Part shown: piece after piece, positions 1-6,293 of the stretch
Position numbering within the stretch: the stretch's first letter is position 1
Layout of the letters: each line of letters starts with the position of its first letter
Assembly (NCBI GenBank): GCA_027618625.1
Contig: JAQCER010000230.1
Span: 1 to 6,293 of the forward strand
Length of the DNA stretch: 6,293 nt
Direction of reading: 5' to 3'
DNA from: Verrucomicrobiota bacterium
GTDB taxonomy: Bacteria > Verrucomicrobiota > Verrucomicrobiia > Verrucomicrobiales > DEV007
Notes under the pieces: generated by a model
Seen by the model: the letters and a program-made list of their open reading frames with translations, nothing else
Database searches by the model: none
Told to the model about the DNA's origin: nothing
Translations under genes and position numbers: made by a program

Positions 1-83
1 GATTCAATCCCCTCCAAGACATCGTTATTCAGCTATCATAGGCTCGTAGACATTTCCGCCCAGGCACTATCTACAGGACAAAC

Positions 84-122
84 GATTGAGTGCCGGGGAT
101 TATCGCGTGATTCTCCCCAATC
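84..122 (+). promoter_or_regulatory. Possible leader hairpin upstream of glnD
   Basis: An imperfect inverted repeat lies 18 bases before the glnD start. GGGGA at 95-99 can pair with TCCCC at 114-118. An inner ATC/GAT (102-104 with 109-111) closes over the tetraloop GCGT, and an outer GATT/AATC (84-87 with 119-122) adds four pairs with a bulge on the 5' side. No run of T follows, so it is a poor intrinsic terminator. It could be a leader structure or an operator, or simply chance. No known riboswitch or NtrC/sigma-54 site was recognised. Confidence 0.25.
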
Positions 123-140
123 TGAAGCTAAACTTGTTTC

Positions 141-2903
141 GTGGCGAAAAACCTAAAAACCCTCCGTTCCCACGCTGAAACCGCCATACGTAGCGCCCCC
201 GAGCAGGTCGCCTCAAATGCGGAGTTGCTTCAGCGCTACAAGCGATTTCTCAAAACGGAGGAACACCGCGTCAAACTCCAACATCGCGCTGGCGGAGGAG
301 GCGTGGAGATTTGCACCGCTCGGGCAGAACTGCTGGACATCGTGCTACAGAACCTGCTAGAGCAGGCGCTGCAGAAAGTTGGCGACGGCAAGAACTCGAC
401 CGCGCTCACACTGGTTGCCGTCGGTGGCTACGGTCGCAAGACTTTGAACCCCGGCAGCGACGTCGACCTGCTTTTTCTCCATGACCGTTCGTCCCATTCT
501 CTTTCCGAGCAGACCCGGGATGTCATTGAAAGCGTCCTCTACATGCTCTGGGATGTCGGTTTCAAAGTCGGGCATTCCGTACGCTCGATCAAAGAGTGCA
601 TTCAGCAGGCAAACAATGACAGCCTGACCAAGACGGCAATGATGGACGCCCGGTTCCTTATGGGAGACGAGAATCTCTTTGCCACATTCACTCAACGGTT
701 CTGGAAAGGATGCATCAAGGGCAAAGAGGCAGCCTACCTGGAAACGCGCAAGCAGGACCTGGCGACCCGGCACCAGAAGCACGATCGCACGGTCTTTCTC
801 CAGGAGCCGAATATCAAAAACGGTTGCGGCAGCCTGCGTGATTACCACACGCTGCACTGGATCTGTTTTATTCAATGTGAAGGCTCCCACGAACTCAAAT
901 CGTTGGTAGACGCCCAGCTGCTGTCGGATACCGCCTGTCGAAACCTCGAGAAAGCGTTCGACTTCCTGCTGCGTGTTCGCAACGAGATGCACTACTCGGA
1001 AAAACAGGCAGCTGACATATTGACATTGCGCCTGCAAGGAGTCGTCGCGAAAAACCTGAAGTACCCGCAGGAGAAAGTTCTGCACCGCATCGAAGCCTTC
1101 ATGCGGGACTACTACATGCACACGCGGAACATCTTCCACTACCTGACATCGGTAATGCAGAGGCTCGATCTGCGCGAACAGGAGGAAAGCTCGGGGCTCG
1201 TCAACTTCTTGGCGCGCCGCAGCACCAAGCGAGAGGCGTTCGATGGATTCTACAGTGAGAACGGCCTGATCTATCCGGAATCTTCTGACATTTTTGTCGA
1301 AGATTCGGCCCGGATGATGCGCATGTTCTTGCACATGCAGCAGCGCCGGCTCGAACTCAGTCCGCAGATCCGGCTATTGTTCAAAAAGAACTACGCGCTC
1401 GTGAACGTTCACTTTCGCTATCGCAAGAAAGTAAGAGAAACCTTCGAAGCCATCCTCTCCCACAAGGGCGACGTCGCCCACACACTGCGCCAGATGCATC
1501 GCGTGGATTTCCTCGGGCGCTACCTGCCGGAATTTGGCGCGCTCACCTGTCTGGTGCAGCACGAATTCTTCCATCGCTACACCGCCGATGAACATACCCT
1601 CAAATGCATCGACATGCTCGATGAGTTGAGTGACACAGACGAACCATCGCTCGAGTTTTACCAGGCTCTTTTCCACAAGGTCGAGGATCCATTTATCCTC
1701 TACCTGGCACTCATCCTCCATGATTCAGGCAGGGCCGAGAACGTTCGCCAGCATGCGGATGCCAGCACGGTTCTGGCTGACCGGGTTGCCCGCCGACTCG
1801 GTATTTCAGTCGAACGCCGACGCCTGTTGTTATTTCTGGTCGATCACCATCTCACTTTCTGGAAAACAGCGACTTCACGCAACATTGAGGATCCCAACGT
1901 CGTCAAGGAATTCGCCCACATCATGCAGAACAAGACCTATCTGGAGGTCTTATTCGTCATGACCTATGCGGATTCGAAGGGCACGAACAAACAGGCCTGG
2001 ACGGATTGGAAAGAAGCGCTCATGCGCCAGTTGTATCACAGCACGATCGAATACTTCGCAGACAACAACTCGCTGAACTCCCTGAATGAGAAACCCGGCA
2101 TGGAACTGCGCAACGCTGTCCTTGAAGCTCTAGGTGAGGAATTCGAAAGTGCCATCGATGAGCACTTTGAACGAATGCCACGGCGCTACTTCCGCTTTCG
2201 CGGTGTAAAACCGGTCTGCAGGCACATTCGCCTCGTCGAAAACCTGAAAGCTGCGGCCGCTTCCAATGCGTCAAAACATCCGATACGCTACCGCTGGACA
2301 TCGACTCCGGAACAGAGTTGCAGCCAATTTGTCATCTGCTCGATGGATGGCCCAGAACTGTTGGCCGTCGCCGCTGGAGCGCTGGCCGCACAAAATCTCA
2401 ATATTCTCAGCGCCGATTTTTTCCTCAGGAATGACCGCGTCGTGGTCGATATGTTCCGTGTCTGCACAGTGAATTTCGAACCGGTGGAAAACGAAGCCAC
2501 GCAACAAGCAGTCAACACCTTGCTGGAGGCCTGGAGCGAAGGAAACGTTGTCGACCTGGAAAAGCAAATCCTCACACAACGCGGCCAGTCGGCAAAACGG
2601 CGCGGCAACCTCTCGGACGCTGAGTCCGAGCACGAATTCCCCCAGCGCGTCTATCTCACCAACGAGATGAGCCCGGACTACACCGTTGTCGAAATTCAGG
2701 TAGTCGACCGCATCGGCCTGCTTTACGACATCTTCTCTACGATCGCCAAGCTCGACCTCGAAATCGCTCACGCCCGGATCAACACCGAAAAAGGTGCGGC
2801 CATAGACACCCTCTACCTTTCCAAGCGGGACGGCGGAAAGATCACCGGGCGAGTTGCCTTCGCAGAAATCAGGCACCGACTCGAAGACGTTCTGGACATT
2901 TAG
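141..2903 (+). CDS. glnD: Bifunctional [protein-PII] uridylyltransferase / uridylyl-removing enzyme GlnD
   Basis: This cytoplasmic nitrogen sensor transfers UMP from UTP to PII proteins when glutamine is low and removes it when glutamine is high, which steers glutamine synthetase control and Ntr signalling. The 920-residue length is in the usual GlnD range, and all domains appear in order. The nucleotidyltransferase domain has GGYGRK (95-100) and SDVDL (106-110), with D107 and D109 as metal-binding carboxylates. The GlnD-type linker motif (PNIKNGCGSLRD, 223-234) follows. The HD domain spans about 475-620, with HRYTADEHT (478-486), HD at 527-528 and DHH at 568-570. Two C-terminal ACT domains (about 728-800 and 847-916) are the expected glutamine-sensing part. 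The start is GTG: an in-frame TAA lies at 129-131 and there is no in-frame ATG before the catalytic domain. No Shine-Dalgarno sequence is visible. HDSGR replaces the usual HDIxKG, and the GRGGDHS segment is not conserved. No PII or glutamine synthetase gene is nearby. Confidence 0.96.
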   Translation: MAKNLKTLRSHAETAIRSAPEQVASNAELLQRYKRFLKTEEHRVKLQHRAGGGGVEICTARAELLDIVLQNLLEQALQKVGDGKNSTALTLVAVGGYGRKTLNPGSDVDLLFLHDRSSHSLSEQTRDVIESVLYMLWDVGFKVGHSVRSIKECIQQANNDSLTKTAMMDARFLMGDENLFATFTQRFWKGCIKGKEAAYLETRKQDLATRHQKHDRTVFLQEPNIKNGCGSLRDYHTLHWICFIQCEGSHELKSLVDAQLLSDTACRNLEKAFDFLLRVRNEMHYSEKQAADILTLRLQGVVAKNLKYPQEKVLHRIEAFMRDYYMHTRNIFHYLTSVMQRLDLREQEESSGLVNFLARRSTKREAFDGFYSENGLIYPESSDIFVEDSARMMRMFLHMQQRRLELSPQIRLLFKKNYALVNVHFRYRKKVRETFEAILSHKGDVAHTLRQMHRVDFLGRYLPEFGALTCLVQHEFFHRYTADEHTLKCIDMLDELSDTDEPSLEFYQALFHKVEDPFILYLALILHDSGRAENVRQHADASTVLADRVARRLGISVERRRLLLFLVDHHLTFWKTATSRNIEDPNVVKEFAHIMQNKTYLEVLFVMTYADSKGTNKQAWTDWKEALMRQLYHSTIEYFADNNSLNSLNEKPGMELRNAVLEALGEEFESAIDEHFERMPRRYFRFRGVKPVCRHIRLVENLKAAAASNASKHPIRYRWTSTPEQSCSQFVICSMDGPELLAVAAGALAAQNLNILSADFFLRNDRVVVDMFRVCTVNFEPVENEATQQAVNTLLEAWSEGNVVDLEKQILTQRGQSAKRRGNLSDAESEHEFPQRVYLTNEMSPDYTVVEIQVVDRIGLLYDIFSTIAKLDLEIAHARINTEKGAAIDTLYLSKRDGGKITGRVAFAEIRHRLEDVLDI

Positions 2904-2931
2904 TGCCAGTTGTGAATGGAGGTGAACAACA

Positions 2932-3099
2932 CGCACGCAAGCGACCCGCCAGCACCACTTCGCCAAACGAATCCCGGTCCGCCGCCGGTTCACCGGGCGC
3001 AAGATGCGGCCAGTGCCCGACCGCATAGCCCAGCTCCCCGAACCATTCGAGGAGCGGGGCTGCTACGGCCTTGCGCCGCCGCATCTTGGGAACCGACAC
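2932..3099 (-). pseudogene. hsdR: N-terminal remnant of type I restriction endonuclease R subunit (HsdR)
   Basis: Read on the minus strand from GTG at 3099 (or ATG at 3084), about 56 codons match the characteristic start of type I R subunits: LLEWFGELGYAVGHWPHLA, then PGEPAADRDSFGEVVL, then AGRLRA. In the family this block (aLawLe.LGy.v.hGP.laPGe.aaeRdsygeVvL..RLR) lies just before the nuclease domain. After AGRLRA (2932) the similarity stops. The frame runs on as unrelated residues into the antisense of the glnD 3' end and terminates at 2869. A complete HsdR is about 1000 residues, so some 95% is missing, including the nuclease and helicase motor. No hsdM or hsdS gene is in view. The usual glycine in HGP is tryptophan here. 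Two in-frame TAG codons lie just upstream (3115-3117 and 3103-3105), consistent with this being the true N-terminus of the gene. Identification is by recalled family pattern, not a database search. The piece is almost certainly non-functional. Confidence 0.75.
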
Positions 3100-3114
3100 G
3101 GGCTACCCGACAGA

Positions 3115-3345
3115 CTAACGGGAGGAAGCGGTCAGATCCTGCAACACTCGCTGAATATCAACAATACCGGCGGACAAACCCGCACTGACCTTCAAAAGGC
3201 CGTCTCCAAGGCCTCCATCCTCCATCGCCAAGATCGTCGAAGTTTCGCCATCGACTCTTCACGATTTCATCTACCACCGGGACACATCCGCCACTACGAT
3301 TTGCATCTTTGCATCGAACTCCCGAAGGGTACATCGGAAATCCAT
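3115..3345 (-). other. Unassigned coding-like debris upstream of the hsdR relic
   Basis: This covers the rest of the 458-base stretch without an intact gene. On the minus strand, in the same frame as the hsdR relic, codons run from ATG 3345 to TAG 3271-3273, meet another stop at 3259-3261, then stay open for 47 codons (3258-3118). The longer run includes AMEDGGLGDGLLKVSAG followed by LSAGIVDIQRVLQDL, which looks protein-like, and ends ten codons before the first ATG of the hsdR relic. An adjacent frame carries VPVVDEIVKS across the stop-rich part, so one gene broken by frameshifts is possible. I do not recognise the protein. Several short overlapping open frames on the plus strand look like shadows. 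It could be the tail of a gene that once preceded hsdR, or non-coding spacer. No terminator, repeat or insertion-sequence end was seen. Confidence 0.25.
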
Positions 3346-3361
3346 TTGTAGTCACATCAGG

Positions 3362-3811
3362 CTATAATCCGAAGAAATCCTTCATCACCTGGACGTATAC
3401 TCCACGCTTGAATTCCACTACCCAGCAGAAATCAAACTCCTGCGGCATGATCCACCGCCAGGCTCTAAATTCCGGGTGAGCCGTGTCGAGATTGATAACC
3501 GAGTCATCTCCCGTGAAGTCACACCTGAAGTAGGTCTGCTCCTGCCCCTTGAATTTCTTCCAGCTTTCAAAGCCCGCAGGAAAATCGTAACGATAGCCTC
3601 CACGTTCCTCAGTTACCTGATAAGAAGATGGAGGGATGCTGAGTTCTTCTTCGACCTCGCGCATCAGAGCATCCTTCAGTGATTCCCCCTTGTCGACCCC
3701 GCCTTGAGGAAACTGCCAGGAGTCCGGGATATTCAGGCGTTCGGCCACCAGAATCTGGCCTGATGGGTTCACAAGAATTGCCGCAACATTTGGCCTATAT
3801 TTTTCTCCCAT
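3362..3811 (-). CDS. rppH: RNA pyrophosphohydrolase-type Nudix hydrolase (RppH family)
   Basis: RppH-type enzymes remove pyrophosphate from the 5' triphosphate of mRNA, which exposes transcripts to 5'-end-dependent decay. Relatives also hydrolyse dinucleoside polyphosphates such as Ap4A. The 149-residue protein opens with YRPNVAAILVNPSGQIL (5-21), as RppH does, followed by SWQFPQGG (31-38). The Nudix box is G37-x5-E43-x7-REVEEELS (51-58). E52, E55 and E56 are the expected Mg-binding glutamates. The glycine usually found near the end of the box is serine (S58). The C-terminal EFKRGVYVQVMKDF (133-146) corresponds to the FKR-VY-VMKEF element of RppH. It is cytoplasmic, with no signal peptide. 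The start is ATG with no Shine-Dalgarno match in its short upstream region. It is transcribed divergently from the membrane protein gene at 3883, with 71 bases between them. An Ap4A hydrolase role is the main alternative. Confidence 0.88.
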   Translation of the reverse strand: MGEKYRPNVAAILVNPSGQILVAERLNIPDSWQFPQGGVDKGESLKDALMREVEEELSIPPSSYQVTEERGGYRYDFPAGFESWKKFKGQEQTYFRCDFTGDDSVINLDTAHPEFRAWRWIMPQEFDFCWVVEFKRGVYVQVMKDFFGL

Positions 3812-3882
3812 AGTATCGTTTACACTGTAGAAGATCGGGCCGACCGCAACTTGAATCCCACGCTCCCGACAAACACCCAGCC
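3812..3882. promoter_or_regulatory. Divergent promoter region between rppH and the membrane protein gene
   Basis: This 71-base spacer separates two genes read away from each other, so it should contain both promoters. Toward rppH, a weak pair on the minus strand is TTGCGG and TGTAAA with a 19-base spacer. It would start the message at or very near the ATG. No convincing -10 box was found for the plus-strand gene, and neither start codon has a Shine-Dalgarno sequence. The role follows from gene arrangement more than from motif quality. Confidence 0.35.
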
Positions 3883-4410
3883 ATGATTCAGAAACTGCTC
3901 AGACCTCGCTCTCAGGTGATCATCGTGTCCAGCATCACAGCACTGATCGTGCTCTACCATATGCTGTTCGAGTGGCCCGCCGCAACGCAAGTCCGCCTGA
4001 AACATGAGGCATTCCTGGTCTCGATCGAAGAAGGCGACAACGCGGCGTGGGACACACTGCTGTCCGAATCGTACGAAGATCAGTGGGGATTCTCGAAGTC
4101 GAATGCAATGGTCGCGATGCAGGACGTACGCTCGCAATTCATCGGCCTTAAAATCACCTGGAAGCCGGAATCCGAAGTCGTGGATTCTGGCGACGGCACA
4201 CTCGCGGGCGAAATGAAATTTGAAGCGACCGGTTTCTTTGCCACAGACCTTATCACCAGCAAACTCAACGGAATCGAGGAGCCATGGGTATTCGCATGGA
4301 AAAAAGAATCTTGGCTGCCGTGGTCGTGGAAGCTTGTTAGGATCGAGAATTCCGGTCTCGATCTTGGGGGCTACAGCCCCGGCGACCTGAAACGGCAAAT
4401 GAAAAAATAG
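3883..4410 (+). CDS. Membrane-anchored protein of unknown function, possible NTF2-like fold
   Basis: No specific family is recognised. The 175 residues begin with a short basic segment (MIQKLLRPRSQ) and one hydrophobic helix at about 12-29, with no lipobox or clear signal-peptidase site. This suggests an N-terminal anchor with the rest outside the membrane. The remainder, about 36-156, alternates acidic helical stretches (KHEAFLVSIEEGDNAAWDTL) with tryptophan-rich beta-like segments (EPWVFAWKKESWLPWSWKLV, 133-152). A helix-rich first half with a residue run ending in a WKLVRIE strand resembles SnoaL/NTF2-like domains, where the final strands often read W.l..i. That is inference from pattern only. 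The C-terminus is basic (DLKRQMKK). ATG at 3883 is the natural start because the anchor follows at once; there is no Shine-Dalgarno sequence. The gene converges on the ABC transporter gene with 16 bases between stop codons, so the two are not co-transcribed. Codon usage looks like that of its neighbours. Confidence 0.8.
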   Translation: MIQKLLRPRSQVIIVSSITALIVLYHMLFEWPAATQVRLKHEAFLVSIEEGDNAAWDTLLSESYEDQWGFSKSNAMVAMQDVRSQFIGLKITWKPESEVVDSGDGTLAGEMKFEATGFFATDLITSKLNGIEEPWVFAWKKESWLPWSWKLVRIENSGLDLGGYSPGDLKRQMKK

Positions 4411-4443
4411 AATGCACCCGGTCCGATCAATCCCACTGGGTGC
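4402..4443 (-). terminator. Rho-independent terminator of the ABC transporter gene, overlapping its stop codon
   Basis: On the minus strand GCACCC (4443-4438) pairs with GGGTGC (4419-4414). Two further pairs lie inside after one mismatch, leaving a loop of about 12 bases that contains the TGA stop. The stem is followed on that strand by ATTCTATTTTTTC (4413-4401), a good U tract. The T tract is the complement of the A run that ends the facing gene, so this 42-base block serves as a coding end for both genes and as the terminator for one. It lacks a T run on the plus strand, so it is directional. Confidence 0.65.
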
Positions 4444-6127
4444 GGCGCAGACCGAACCATGCGACAACGATTCCAGCCACCAGATGGCCACAAAGCACAA
4501 GCACGCTCAGCGCACTTTGATCGACGAGTTCCGTAGGAATAGTTCGCTTAATGCCAACGAAGAAGTCAGTCTGCTTCATCAATTCAAGCTGGCCCGACCA
4601 ACTCCAGTAGGCAGAGATAAATGGTTGAGTGATCCGCTCCAGCGAATCCGACAACGCCAGCACTGCACCCGATAGAGGCAACTGGAATCCCACGAGATAG
4701 ATGCTCAAGAGCGACGCCTGCTCAGCCGTGCGCATCAGTGCCGATACTCCCAGGCAAATCCCCGTCATCGCTCCATTGACCAGCACCAGCAAAACGGTGC
4801 GCTCCATCAGCGGGCCCGGCAATCCACAAAACCGGTCAACGAACACAGACATCCACATCGACTGGGCGAGCACCAGCACCCCCAGGAACATGACCTTGCT
4901 GATCAGGTAACTCATGGGCCGCAGCCCCGCGAATTTTTCCTTCTCGTAGACCAGGCGCTCGGCGGCAATCTCGCGAGCCGAATTGTTCGCTCCAGTCAGG
5001 GTCAGCAAGATGATCTGGAACATCACGAGGCCCGAAATCAACCCGCCAATGCGCATCTGATCCTCGATCACCTGCCGCTCCATTTCAACTGCTTCCATCA
5101 GATTACTGCCCGCATCATGCAAGGGCGACTTCGGCATTTGCCCAACCCCATCGAGCGCGAAAATCACCACTAGCAAAGGAAACCCTAACATCAGCGCGAG
5201 GTGAAGAACCAGCTGGCCACGATCCCGCAAGAACAGCCGACGCTTGCGTCCGAGCAGCACCGAGAGTTGTCGAAAAAAGCCTGCCACTTCAGGCAATTTT
5301 TCCGTGTCCTGAGCGTCCCCGGCGGGCAACATCGCCGCTGCCGACACCATGGAATCCTCGCCATGTTTGCGCCAGGATTCATGCCAGTCAAACGCCGACT
5401 TGTCGCGCAGTCGCGCGTACACTCGATCAGGTGACTCCACACCGAAGTAGTGCGAGAGCATCTCCGGCGATCCATGATAGACCAATCGGCCGCGATACAG
5501 CACCAGCACCGAATCCATGAATTCGATGCCACCAAAGCTGTGTGTGACGTTCAAGACGATGCGTTGGCCGTCCCGGGAAATTTGGTGCATCAATTCGACG
5601 ATCTCTCGCTCAGACTGGCAATCGAGCCCACTGGTAACCTCATCGCACAACAACAACCGGGGATTGCTGGCTAATTCCATTGCCAAACCAAGGCGCCGCT
5701 TCTGCCCGCCCGACAGCACGGCGACTCGGAGATCCCGCAAGTCCTGCATTCCAGTCTGATCCAGAATCGCATTCACCCGCTCGTCCACTTTCTTGCGACT
5801 GCCAAGCTGAACTCGTAGCTGCACCGCACCCCGGACACTTTCCTCCACGGTGAGCAGGTCGTAAGCAATACTGAACTGCGGCACGTACCCGACCTCGGTC
5901 GGCGCGAAGTCCTCCGCCATCAGACAACGGCCATACCAAACGATCTTGCCCTGGGTCTGCTCCTGAAAGCCCGCGATGGACTTAAGCAAAGTCGTCTTGC
6001 CGCACCCGGATGGGCCGACAATCGCAACAAGACTACCCGGCTCGATCGAAAAGCTGATCTCTTTCAAGAGATTCACCTCTTCGCCCTCGGCAGTGAGAGA
6101 ATAGGAGACATTTGCTAATTGAAGCAC
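4427..6127 (-). CDS. ABCG/White-type ABC transporter, fused ATPase and membrane domain
   Basis: This is an inner-membrane half-transporter, expected to work as a dimer and to use ATP for export. The substrate cannot be read from the sequence. The 566 residues place the ATPase first (about 1-230): Walker A GPSGCGKTT (38-46), Q-loop Q84, signature LSGGQKRR (138-145), Walker B LLLCDE (158-163) with E163 as catalytic base, D-loop SGLD (166-169) and switch H196. The membrane domain of the ABC-2 type (about 290-562) has roughly six hydrophobic helices near 306-326, 361-380, 409-430, 444-465, 471-493 and 540-560. The amphipathic AREIAAERLVYEKEKFAGL (384-402) before the third helix is the element typical of the ABCG family. 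There is no FHA domain, although many bacterial relatives carry one. The start is GTG (6127); the ATPase begins immediately after it, and a strong -10 box lies 5 bases upstream, so translation is probably leaderless. Confidence 0.92.
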   Translation of the reverse strand: MLQLANVSYSLTAEGEEVNLLKEISFSIEPGSLVAIVGPSGCGKTTLLKSIAGFQEQTQGKIVWYGRCLMAEDFAPTEVGYVPQFSIAYDLLTVEESVRGAVQLRVQLGSRKKVDERVNAILDQTGMQDLRDLRVAVLSGGQKRRLGLAMELASNPRLLLCDEVTSGLDCQSEREIVELMHQISRDGQRIVLNVTHSFGGIEFMDSVLVLYRGRLVYHGSPEMLSHYFGVESPDRVYARLRDKSAFDWHESWRKHGEDSMVSAAAMLPAGDAQDTEKLPEVAGFFRQLSVLLGRKRRLFLRDRGQLVLHLALMLGFPLLVVIFALDGVGQMPKSPLHDAGSNLMEAVEMERQVIEDQMRIGGLISGLVMFQIILLTLTGANNSAREIAAERLVYEKEKFAGLRPMSYLISKVMFLGVLVLAQSMWMSVFVDRFCGLPGPLMERTVLLVLVNGAMTGICLGVSALMRTAEQASLLSIYLVGFQLPLSGAVLALSDSLERITQPFISAYWSWSGQLELMKQTDFFVGIKRTIPTELVDQSALSVLVLCGHLVAGIVVAWFGLRRTQWD

Positions 6128-6132
6128 GGATG

Positions 6133-6160
6133 ATTATACGGAAATGCGCAGTCTACACAA
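6133..6160 (-). promoter_or_regulatory. Sigma-70-like promoter giving a leaderless ABC transporter mRNA
   Basis: On the minus strand a perfect TATAAT lies at 6138-6133. TTGTGT (6160-6155) stands 16 bases upstream and matches three of six -35 positions. Transcription normally begins about 6-8 bases after the -10 box, here around 6125-6127, which is the GTG start codon itself. No Shine-Dalgarno site could fit in such a message. The -10 match is directly visible; the start point is inferred. Confidence 0.6.
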
Positions 6161-6247
6161 CCCATGGGGGAAAGAATTATCTGCCCACTGCGCCCGGCAG
6201 TTGTTATACGCTTTGGCTGTAGCGCACACGAACCGAGGCCTTAAACC

Positions 6248-6293
6248 ATGAGCGAACAAGAAAACTACGGACTCAGCAAAACTCACTCCACTA
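6248..6293 (+). CDS. Start of an unidentified gene, cut by the window edge
   Basis: An ATG at 6248 opens a frame that stays open for 15 codons (MSEQENYGLSKTHST) to the end of the window. GAGG at 6235-6238, nine bases before the ATG, is the only plausible Shine-Dalgarno site among the genes here. The hydrophilic start shows no signal peptide or recognisable family. It is divergent from the ABC transporter gene, across a 120-base spacer, and could share regulation with it. The product cannot be named from this fragment. Confidence 0.5.
   Translation, partial: MSEQENYGLSKTHST

Noticed and set aside
1..155. An open frame from the left edge, running from base 1 and ending in TAA within glnD
   Set aside because: It could be the tail of an upstream gene, but it overlaps the glnD start, shows no recognisable sequence and has no start in view. 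Too short to support.
357..1334. A 325-codon open frame on the minus strand inside glnD
   Set aside because: It lies wholly antisense to a strongly supported gene. Its translation shows no domain and follows from the GC-biased codons of glnD.
2271..3026. A 251-codon minus-strand open frame across the end of glnD and the hsdR relic
   Set aside because: It is mostly antisense of the ACT domains and is out of frame with the recognisable HsdR block. No motif is seen.
3004..3351. A 115-codon plus-strand open frame in the gap between glnD and rppH
   Set aside because: It is the antisense of the hsdR relic and adjacent debris, has low-quality composition and no recognisable family, and lacks a ribosome-binding site.
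3820..4500. A 226-codon minus-strand open frame antisense to the membrane protein gene
   Set aside because: It overlaps a better-supported plus-strand gene and crosses the terminator and the end of the ABC gene. Its translation is cysteine- and histidine-rich without motifs.
6178..6210. A possible plus-strand promoter (TATACG at 6205-6210) and the short CTGCC/GGCAG repeat for the gene at 6248
   Set aside because: The -10 match is weak, no -35 box stands at normal spacing, and the 5-base stem is within chance expectation.

Overview
The window reads as a bacterial chromosome segment of moderate-to-high GC with four complete protein genes, the first codons of a fifth, and one short stretch of gene debris. 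The GlnD sequence and the near absence of Shine-Dalgarno sites would suit Verrucomicrobiota (Opitutae-like). That placement rests on impression only and is low confidence; no rRNA, tRNA or other decisive marker is present.

Layout. Bases 1-140 are a leader with a possible hairpin. Bases 141-2903 (+) encode GlnD, the uridylyltransferase/uridylyl-removing enzyme that reports glutamine status to PII proteins. Bases 2904-3361 hold no intact gene. They contain, on the minus strand, a recognisable N-terminal scrap of a type I restriction endonuclease R subunit (hsdR) that stops about 30 bases from the end of glnD. Unassigned, stop-broken coding-like sequence precedes it. Bases 3362-3811 (-) encode a Nudix hydrolase of the RppH type. 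After a 71-base divergent gap, 3883-4410 (+) encodes a small membrane-anchored protein of unknown function with a possible NTF2-like outer domain. It converges on 4427-6127 (-), an ABCG/White-type half-transporter with the ATPase first and the membrane domain second. That gene ends in a hairpin terminator overlapping its stop codon and starts from a near-perfect -10 box placed so that the mRNA would be essentially leaderless. A 120-base divergent spacer then leads to a (+) gene cut off by the window edge after 15 codons.

The genes do not form one operon. Strand switches at nearly every boundary (+, -, +, -, +) suggest separately transcribed units: nitrogen sensing, mRNA 5'-end processing or nucleotide hydrolysis, an unknown envelope protein, and an export pump. 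I saw no CRISPR array, insertion sequence, phage gene or toxin-antitoxin pair. I found no convincing new biological system. The most notable items are the hsdR relic, the altered HD-domain motif in GlnD, and the leaderless GTG start of the transporter.
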